In this document: positions 6,548 through 12,083 of the stretch, one piece after another
Layout: the number at the start of each line of letters is the position of its first letter
Position numbering within the stretch: position 1 is the stretch's first letter
NCBI GenBank assembly: GCA_023230795.1
Contig: JALNWR010000075.1
Span: forward strand, 1-12,083
Length of the DNA: 12,083 nucleotides
From: Candidatus Cloacimonadota bacterium
GTDB taxonomy: Bacteria > Cloacimonadota > Cloacimonadia > Cloacimonadales > Cloacimonadaceae
Direction: 5' to 3'
Made by a program: the position numbers and the translations under genes
Notes under the pieces: model-generated
Told to the model about the DNA's origin: nothing
The model's database searches: none
What the model saw: only the letters and a program-made list of their open reading frames with translations

Positions 6548-9394
6548 ATGCCAGAGATAGATTATATTCTGATTACCGATATCGGTTCTACTACTACCAA
6601 GGCTATTTTGATAGACAAAAACACCGCTGAGCTGCTCTGCATAGAGCAGGCAGACACCACAGTGGAAAAGCCTAAAAACGACGTTAATTATGGGGTATTT
6701 AATGCCGCTGCCGCAGTGGAGAAAAGCTGTAGCATCAAGCTGCTGGATGGCAGCTCCCGGCCGGATAATCCCAAATTCCTGCCCAATGTGAAATATCTAT
6801 CTACCAGCAGTGCCGGTGGCGGCTTGCAAATCCTGGTGGTAGGTCTCACCCTCTTTGATAGTGCCAGCAGTGCCAAACGTGCTGCTTATGGCGCCGGAGG
6901 AGTGATCCTGGATGTCTTTGCCATCGATGATAAACGCAGCGCTTTGGAGCAAATGCTGAGCATGCGCAATCTTCGCCCGGATATGATACTTCTGTGCGGC
7001 GGAACCGATGGCGGGGCTATAGTATCTGTGCTTCGTCTGGCCGAAATCTTACGCATTGCCAAGCCTTTGCCCAAGTTTTCCACCGAAAGCAAGATCCCAA
7101 CCATCTATGCTGGGAATACAGACGCCTCTGAGATGATCGAGCGCATGATATCAAAGGATTTTGATCTACATATATTGCCTAATCTGCGCCCCACCCTCGA
7201 TACGGAAAACCTCAAGCCTGCCCAAAGCAAGATTCAGGAACTCTTTATGGAGAATGTGATGGAGCGCGCTCCGGGCTATAGCAAGCTGAAGCAGATAGTA
7301 AATCAGAGCATACTTCCCACCCCTGCCGGTGTTTTGAAATCCATCCTCAACCTGAGAAATGATGAAAAGCAGAACCTCATCGCCTTTGACGTTGGCGGGG
7401 CCACCACAGACGTTTTCACCCGCATAAACGAGCATTATCAACGCACCGTAAGCGCAAATCTGGGCATGAGTTATAGCGCTCTGAACGTGCTCAAAGAAAA
7501 CGGCATCGACGCCATCAAGCGGCTACTGCCGGATTCCATCTCCGAAACCGAGATTCGCAATTATATTGGGAACAAAACCCTTTATCCCACCACAAATCCG
7601 CAGAGTCAGAAGCAATACCGCATCGAACATGCTGTGACCAAATCTGCCCTGAAGCTCTCCTTTTTGCAGCATCAGGATATGCATTATAATACCGAGAAGA
7701 TGGGCTATCTGGAGGCGCTAAAGAACAGCGCTCAGGACAAGTATGAAGAGAAATTTGAATACATGGAGAATGAAAAGAAACACTCTTTTTATCCCAGTGA
7801 TATAGACCTGGTAATAGGCGCAGGCGGGGTCTTTGCCCATGCCCAAAACCCGATGCAGTGCATCGACATCCTGATCGGTGGATTCAAACCCAGTGGAATC
7901 ACCGAATTGGCCATCGATCACCATTTCATCAGCCCCCATCTGGGAGTTCTCTCCGAAAGCGATGAAGGCCTGGCAGCTCAGATTTTAACTAAAGATTGTC
8001 TGAAAAATCTGGCACTTTATGTGCGCCCCCTTTTTCCTCAAAAGAAAGGCATCTCAGTATTGGAAGCCGCCCTGCCCGGAGGCCAGAATATCCATGTTCG
8101 CAGTGATAGCTTTCAGATGCTCCAGCCTTCCCCTGGGCAAACCGTTAAATTTACGGCAGCGAAAAAGTGCTATATAAACGGCGAAGAGACCACCCGCACT
8201 GTGACCACAGACCTGCCCATCATCATCGATACGAGACTGTCCAGGGCTAACTACAGCCTTGTGGTGGAATCCACCCTGAACCTTTATTCCGAAGATGCCG
8301 CTGACCTGGTTTTTGGCAATGATAACGGCGCTATGGATGGTGAGTATAGCCGCGTAGTAGAGCTGCCTTACAGAGGCGACATTCAGGCCACCGAAGCCCA
8401 GGTGGTAAGTCCTGATGATATAGTGGCGGTAAATCGCTATAACCCACCCCGCCTCTATGTGATACACGCTTGCACATATTGTCCGGATGCCTCTGAGCAG
8501 CAGATTCGCGAGCATCTGCAAATCCAGAAAGGCGATAAGATAGATTTTGATCAGATTCTGATGACAGCTTTGCCTCAAAGCCGGCAGAAAATGCCCTTCA
8601 AATCCCCGGTGCGGGGCAAAGTGGAATTCATCGACTATCGCAGCGGCATCGTGGTAGCCTCCGAGATTCAGGATTATAGCACAAAGCCTGTGCAGGTAAA
8701 CCTCGCAAGCAAAATGGCTATTCCTCCCAAAAAGATTCATTGGTATCTGAAAAAGCGCATAGGAGACTTTGTCTATCAAGGCGATATGCTGGCACAGAAG
8801 CTAAGCACATCAGGAGTGGCGATGGCGATATCCCCCACCACCGGTGAAGTGATAGATTATGATAAAAAGAAGGCCATCATGACCATCCACTACAAGGCCA
8901 GGCCGCATAACTATCTGGCGCATGTGCCGGGGACTGTGACCCGCGTGGAAGAGCATAAAGCGGTGGCTATCAGCTATCAGGGCAAGCGCCTGGATGCCAG
9001 CATCGGCTGGGGAAATACTGTGCATGGCAGCTTGCAGTACATACCGGAGCAGTCCAGGCAGGAGATAGCGAAAAACAGCATCCTGGCTCTGGGTTACAAT
9101 CCTGATCTGCAAGAGCTGAAGCGTCTGGCAGATAGCGGCGCCATCGGTATCATCTGCCCTTCTGTCAATGAAGGGGATCTGGTGAAGTATTTAGGGCTGG
9201 AACAGGGAGTAATCAATACCGGCCTGGAAAATATCAAAGCTACTTTGATCCTGATGCAGGGCTTTGGTGATATCCCGCTTACGGACTCACAAAAGGAATT
9301 CTTCAGCAGCCAGGCTGGCCGGCAGTGCCTCTTGGAGCCTCATACCAGAATCCGCGCCGGGGTGATGAGAGCCAGCGTAAATATCATCTCGTAA
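6548..9394 (+). CDS. MutL/GlmL-family actin-like ATPase with large C-terminal extension
   Basis: The first half (about residues 1-480) looks like the MutL/GlmL family: Hsp70/actin-fold proteins encoded with B12-dependent glutamate mutase and aminomutases and thought to reactivate them. It is not the mismatch-repair MutL. Visible motifs are the phosphate-1 loop DIGSTTTKA (11-19), STSSAGGG (85-92), LLCGGTDGG (148-156), YAGNTDA (187-193), phosphate-2 FDVGGATTDVF (280-290) and GAGGVFAHAQNP (424-435). At 948 residues it is about twice the roughly 460 usual for GlmL. The second half has a HACTYC motif (640-645), three lipoyl/biotinyl-like P-x-x-G-x-V units starting near 686, 762 and 793, GAIGIICPSVNEGD (864-877) and an ending RIRAGVMRASV (934-944). 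No lysine in a biotinyl or lipoyl context was seen. No mutase subunit gene is nearby, so its client is unknown. It may chaperone a cobalamin or radical enzyme encoded elsewhere. Confidence 0.8.
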   Translation: MPEIDYILITDIGSTTTKAILIDKNTAELLCIEQADTTVEKPKNDVNYGVFNAAAAVEKSCSIKLLDGSSRPDNPKFLPNVKYLSTSSAGGGLQILVVGLTLFDSASSAKRAAYGAGGVILDVFAIDDKRSALEQMLSMRNLRPDMILLCGGTDGGAIVSVLRLAEILRIAKPLPKFSTESKIPTIYAGNTDASEMIERMISKDFDLHILPNLRPTLDTENLKPAQSKIQELFMENVMERAPGYSKLKQIVNQSILPTPAGVLKSILNLRNDEKQNLIAFDVGGATTDVFTRINEHYQRTVSANLGMSYSALNVLKENGIDAIKRLLPDSISETEIRNYIGNKTLYPTTNPQSQKQYRIEHAVTKSALKLSFLQHQDMHYNTEKMGYLEALKNSAQDKYEEKFEYMENEKKHSFYPSDIDLVIGAGGVFAHAQNPMQCIDILIGGFKPSGITELAIDHHFISPHLGVLSESDEGLAAQILTKDCLKNLALYVRPLFPQKKGISVLEAALPGGQNIHVRSDSFQMLQPSPGQTVKFTAAKKCYINGEETTRTVTTDLPIIIDTRLSRANYSLVVESTLNLYSEDAADLVFGNDNGAMDGEYSRVVELPYRGDIQATEAQVVSPDDIVAVNRYNPPRLYVIHACTYCPDASEQQIREHLQIQKGDKIDFDQILMTALPQSRQKMPFKSPVRGKVEFIDYRSGIVVASEIQDYSTKPVQVNLASKMAIPPKKIHWYLKKRIGDFVYQGDMLAQKLSTSGVAMAISPTTGEVIDYDKKKAIMTIHYKARPHNYLAHVPGTVTRVEEHKAVAISYQGKRLDASIGWGNTVHGSLQYIPEQSRQEIAKNSILALGYNPDLQELKRLADSGAIGIICPSVNEGDLVKYLGLEQGVINTGLENIKATLILMQGFGDIPLTDSQKEFFSSQAGRQCLLEPHTRIRAGVMRASVNIIS

Positions 9395-9433
9395 GATATA
9401 TATCCGGCAGGGTGGCCTTTAGATCGGCCTGTG
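9384..9433 (-). other. Out-of-frame probable C-terminal tail of malQ
   Basis: Just after the codon for M471 of malQ (9434-9436), the reading frame entered by adding one base encodes QADLKATLPDIYLTR and stops at TGA (9384-9386). GH77 enzymes usually carry about 15-20 residues of this kind (leucine-rich helix ending in tyrosine-x-x-arginine) after the NW-x-WR motif. This segment is therefore probably the true tail, lost from the annotated frame by a one-base deletion in the genome or in the assembly. With it the gene would overlap the MutL-like gene by 11 nt tail to tail. Confidence 0.5.
9395..9418. other. Junction between convergent operons
   Basis: Only 24 nt separate the MutL-like stop from the annotated malQ stop. 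No stable hairpin followed by a T-run is visible on either strand, so there is no evident intrinsic terminator. The two clusters may read into each other or rely on factor-dependent termination. Confidence 0.6.
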
Positions 9434-10846
9434 CATGCGCCACTGCCAATTGCCCAGCGCAGTGCCGGGGATATTCATCCGCGCATCTATGCCCAGGCCC
9501 AGGATGTCCTGCATGGGGAATATCATCCTCTCACAAGCGGAGAGGCGCGCTATATCTACGAGGATCTGATGGACATTATCTTCATCAGGGAGATCATACT
9601 GCGGCAGGAAGCGTTTGCAAAATACGCTGAGATTCAGGCGGGAAGAAGAATTTGCCGGCAGTTCATTCCACCAGCCCAAGGTGGTGTTGTTATCATGAGT
9701 GCCGGTATAGATAAAGCGGTCTGAAGGGAAGTTTTGCACATCCGGAACGCTTTCTTCAAAGCAGAATTGCAAGATGATCATGCCCGGTAAACCCAGGGAA
9801 TCACGCACATGGCAAACATCCTCATTCAAGATTCCCAGGTCTTCGGCGATGAAGTTCTCTATCCCAAATTCCTCCTTGATCCTGGCAAAGAAGGCTTCCG
9901 GCAGGGCTCGCACCCAGCTCCCGGTTTCCGCAGTTTCGGGAATCTTGGTTTCGGGACAAGGCACTTTCCAGTAGTTTACATAGCCTATGAAGTGGTCTAA
10001 ACGAAGGAGATCGATGAACTTCAGGATATGGCCAAACCTTCTGCAAAAGAGCTCAAAGCCACTGCCTTCAAGCTTGTCCCAGCGGTAAATGGGATTGCCC
10101 CAAAGCTGTCCTGAAGCGGAGAAAGCATCTGGCGGAACTCCTGCCACGCTGAGCCTGCGTCCCTTTTCATCCAGATCAAACAGCTCCTGATGCGCCCAGA
10201 CCTCAGAGCTCTCGTAGCTGAGATATAGCGGTACATCACCTATCAGGCGGATGCCTTTTGACTTCAATAGCTCTTTGAAGCGGGCAAATTGATCCTCGAA
10301 AATAGCCTGCAAGGCAGCAGCTTCCCGCACCAGAGGGTCTTGGGCATACTTTTGATACAAGTCTTCTGTATAGGCACGATAGAGATCAGCCCATTCATAC
10401 CATCTGCTATCGCCATTGAGATCCTGCAGCTTCAAAAAGCACAGGTATGGCTTCAAATGCCAGGCATTATCCTGAATGTATTTGTCGATGTCATTACTTT
10501 TGAGATAACGCTGTGCGGCTCTTCTCAACAGAGGCTGCTTTAGCGCCAGCATCGCATTGTAATCTACCATATCGCTATGGGCAAGAGTTTTAAGCTCGCT
10601 CTTTTTAAGAAGCTTGTCTTGCACCAAGAGCTCAGGACTGATCAAATAAGGATTCCAGGCAAAGGCTGAGACGGGATTGTAAGGAGAATTTCCATAACCA
10701 CAATGATTGAGCGGCAATATCTGCCAAAAGCTGTGCCCTTCGCTGGCCAGATAGTCCGCAAAACGGTAAGCCTCAGGCCCTATATCCCCTATTCCATAAT
10801 CCGTACACAAGCTGCTGATATGCAGTAGAATTCCACTTTGTTTCAT
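9419..10846 (-). CDS. malQ: 4-alpha-glucanotransferase (GH77 amylomaltase), C-terminus probably shifted
   Basis: MalQ transfers alpha-1,4-glucan segments between maltooligosaccharides in the cytoplasm, in maltodextrin or glycogen use. The frame gives 475 residues, near the 500 of the short bacterial form. Evidence: SGILLHISSL (4-13), LPLNHCGYGNSPYNPVSAFA (44-63), RLIGDVPLYLS (200-210), GVPPDAFSASGQLWGNPIY (236-254), nucleophile D284 in RLDHF, acid/base E335 in IAEDLG, and D385 in THDNN. The motif usually read DHFRG is DHFIG here, with isoleucine for arginine at 287. The protein ends RMHRPI right after NWQWR. A one-base shift would instead give a normal-looking 15-residue tail ending at 9384 (see separate entry), so I suspect a frameshift. 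The core is intact and activity may survive. ATG overlaps the holA stop (ATGA) with a GGGG a few bases upstream. No other glycogen or maltose gene is in the window. Confidence 0.93.
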   Translation of the reverse strand: MKQSGILLHISSLCTDYGIGDIGPEAYRFADYLASEGHSFWQILPLNHCGYGNSPYNPVSAFAWNPYLISPELLVQDKLLKKSELKTLAHSDMVDYNAMLALKQPLLRRAAQRYLKSNDIDKYIQDNAWHLKPYLCFLKLQDLNGDSRWYEWADLYRAYTEDLYQKYAQDPLVREAAALQAIFEDQFARFKELLKSKGIRLIGDVPLYLSYESSEVWAHQELFDLDEKGRRLSVAGVPPDAFSASGQLWGNPIYRWDKLEGSGFELFCRRFGHILKFIDLLRLDHFIGYVNYWKVPCPETKIPETAETGSWVRALPEAFFARIKEEFGIENFIAEDLGILNEDVCHVRDSLGLPGMIILQFCFEESVPDVQNFPSDRFIYTGTHDNNTTLGWWNELPANSSSRLNLSVFCKRFLPQYDLPDEDNVHQILVDIARLSACERMIFPMQDILGLGIDARMNIPGTALGNWQWRMHRPI

Positions 10847-11844
10847 TTTTGCCCCAAGATATTGATAATGCTAAGGTCCAGCTCCAGGCGTTTATCGATG
10901 GTGCTGCTCTTTAGTTTGTGATCTGTTTTTAAAAGTAGTTCCATGATCTTCTCCAGCCCTTTGATAGAGTAGTTTCTGGCAAAACCAAGGTATTCTTTGC
11001 GTTGGGTAGGATAGATATCCGGGATATGTTTACTGCTGATTTCGCTATCTGTGATATGCCTTGCCTTCAGCAATTGAATCTTCCACAGATTGCTAAAAAA
11101 GCGAAACATAGAGAAGTGAATCTGCAGAGGCTCCCAGTCTGATTCCAGCATAAGGTTTACTGCTTCCAGGGCGGTTTTGGTCTTCCTTGCCCCCATCGCC
11201 CTGAAAAAGTCTATCTGCGTTCCCGCTCTGGAGCCGCTGAGACTGTCCAGGTCACGCTCTGTAATCTGTTTTCGAGAGCCCACTAAAAGGTCTATTTTGA
11301 GCAGTTCATTGGCTGCAGTGGCATAGTCCAGCTCGATGCGATTGGTAAATTCTGCGATAGCCCCTGGAGTCATTACCTTGCCTATGCGCCTTAGCTCTTC
11401 CATCAGCCAGGTACGCATTTCTCCTACAAAACGGGGAGGATCGCAGATCACCGTTTGACAGCCGGCTGCAATCTTCTTCCAGGCACTCATGGTCTTATTC
11501 GCCTTTTCAGTCACAATAGCCACAGTCTGTATCTCAGAAGGGGATTCAAAGTAATCTGCCAATACTTCCAGCTCTTTCTTTAGCAGGGCTTCGGTATTTC
11601 TGATGATGACGAGTTTGGAGCTGGAGAAGATGGTAAATGTATCCAGATATTCTCCCAGCTCAGCGGCTTTGATCTCATCGCCATATACTATGGAGATATC
11701 AATCTCGTTTTCTTGGCTCAGCGAGCGTTTGATCCTATCCAGCACCTTATCTATCAAATGGGCATCACTACCTTGAATGAGATAGTTTTGCCCCAGACTT
11801 GGCCGGTGTGAGGCAAAATTCAGAGCGTTTATATTCTCAGCCAT
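10843..11844 (-). CDS. holA: DNA polymerase III subunit delta (clamp loader)
   Basis: Delta is the clamp-opening subunit of the bacterial clamp loader. Sequence conservation in this family is low, but the N-terminal NYLIQGSDAHLIDKVLDRI (20-38), the SSKLVIIRNTE block (75-85), the SAWKKIA segment (120-126) and the C-terminal LLLKTDHKLKSS...RLELDLSIINI (303-329) follow the family pattern, as does the 333-residue length. There is no P-loop, as expected for delta. The frame could begin at a GTG at 11889 (15 residues more), but the ATG at 11844 shares its A with the TAA of the upstream uppP (TAATG), and the family's N-terminus fits that start. Translational coupling to uppP is therefore likely. The stop overlaps malQ (ATGA). 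Delta-prime lies about 9 kb away in the opposite cluster. Confidence 0.9.
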   Translation of the reverse strand: MAENINALNFASHRPSLGQNYLIQGSDAHLIDKVLDRIKRSLSQENEIDISIVYGDEIKAAELGEYLDTFTIFSSSKLVIIRNTEALLKKELEVLADYFESPSEIQTVAIVTEKANKTMSAWKKIAAGCQTVICDPPRFVGEMRTWLMEELRRIGKVMTPGAIAEFTNRIELDYATAANELLKIDLLVGSRKQITERDLDSLSGSRAGTQIDFFRAMGARKTKTALEAVNLMLESDWEPLQIHFSMFRFFSNLWKIQLLKARHITDSEISSKHIPDIYPTQRKEYLGFARNYSIKGLEKIMELLLKTDHKLKSSTIDKRLELDLSIINILGQK

Positions 11845-12083
11845 TATGACATCAAGATAAAAGTTATCGAAGTTATAGCGACCAGCCACACGTAATAAGC
11901 AAAGTATTTTAGAGATCCTGCCTGAATCAGGCGAATGAGGACGGCAATCACTAAATATCCGGCCACAAAGGAGCTTATAAATCCAGCCAGATAAATGCCC
12001 AGAACCCTGGTATCAAGCGAGATCAAAGCTGAAAATTCAGAGAGATTGGCCGCCAGGATAGCCGGGATGGACAGCAAAAAGGA
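11844..12083 (-). CDS. uppP: Undecaprenyl-diphosphatase UppP (BacA), C-terminal part, cut by window edge
   Basis: UppP removes a phosphate from undecaprenyl pyrophosphate to recycle the lipid carrier for peptidoglycan and other envelope polymers; it is an integral inner-membrane enzyme. Only the last 79 residues are in the window and the frame stays open through 12083. The visible part begins SFLLSIPAILAA, matching the FSF-L-(S/A)-IP-A motif that follows the catalytic RSA-type loop in this family. It then has two hydrophobic stretches (GIYLAGFISSFVAGYLVIAV and WLVAITSITFIL) as expected for the final helices, with KYFAYYVW between them like the family's FA-x-Y motif. Catalytic residues lie outside the window, so activity cannot be judged. 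Its TAA overlaps the holA start, making it the first visible gene of the uppP-holA-malQ cluster. The call rests on a short stretch but a distinctive one. Confidence 0.8.
   Translation of the reverse strand, partial: SFLLSIPAILAANLSEFSALISLDTRVLGIYLAGFISSFVAGYLVIAVLIRLIQAGSLKYFAYYVWLVAITSITFILMS

Noticed and set aside
8054..8779. 241-codon open frame on the minus strand inside the MutL-like gene
   Set aside because: It is antisense to a well-supported coding region, has no recognisable domain and no evident ribosome binding site; other long antisense frames at 7166-7939 behave likewise.
9414..9429. GGCC...GGCC pair as a bidirectional terminator between the convergent genes
   Set aside because: The arms are 4 bp and self-palindromic, and there is no T-tract on either side.
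11845..11889. holA start at GTG 11889
   Set aside because: It would overlap uppP by 46 nt with no ribosome binding site; the TAATG junction at 11842-11846 and the family's N-terminus favour ATG 11844.

Overview
The window comes from a bacterial chromosome of moderate GC content with very tightly packed genes. It holds two convergent gene clusters made mostly of housekeeping functions. No phage, transposon, CRISPR, rRNA or tRNA signal was seen. Taxonomy cannot be settled without a search. The delta-prime subunit with a long insert after its zinc module, the oversized MutL/GlmL-type protein and the 9-bp AATCCG-type intergenic repeat make me lean towards an uncultured anaerobe near the FCB group (Cloacimonadota-like). 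This is inference only. An aldo/keto reductase with two 4Fe-4S motifs also fits an anaerobic lifestyle.

Layout: bases 1-287 are non-coding and carry two short arrays of a degenerate 9-bp repeat. The plus-strand cluster (288-6471) is a GNAT acetyltransferase, DNA polymerase III delta-prime (holB), the lipid II flippase murJ, the excision endonuclease subunit uvrC and a ferredoxin-like aldo/keto reductase. Four of the five genes overlap or almost touch (1-nt gap, ATGA, 25-nt overlap, ATGA), so they are probably one transcript. A 76-bp gap then carries promoter-like elements, a 7-bp inverted repeat and a good ribosome binding site. It precedes a 948-residue protein whose first half is a MutL/GlmL-family actin-like ATPase (reactivator or chaperone of B12-dependent mutases). 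Its second half is a large extension with lipoyl/biotinyl-like repeats.

The minus-strand cluster (9384-12083, read right to left) is the 3' end of uppP (undecaprenyl-diphosphatase), holA (DNA polymerase III delta) and malQ (4-alpha-glucanotransferase). These are joined by TAATG and ATGA overlaps. It meets the plus-strand cluster tail to tail at about 9395-9418. The malQ reading frame seems to lose its usual C-terminal tail through a one-base shift; the missing tail is readable in another frame.

Functionally, both clusters pair a clamp-loader subunit with an enzyme of the undecaprenyl/lipid II cycle (holB-murJ and uppP-holA), so replication and wall synthesis genes are co-transcribed twice. 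The most interesting item is the double-length MutL-like protein, which stands alone without any recognisable B12-dependent mutase gene nearby.
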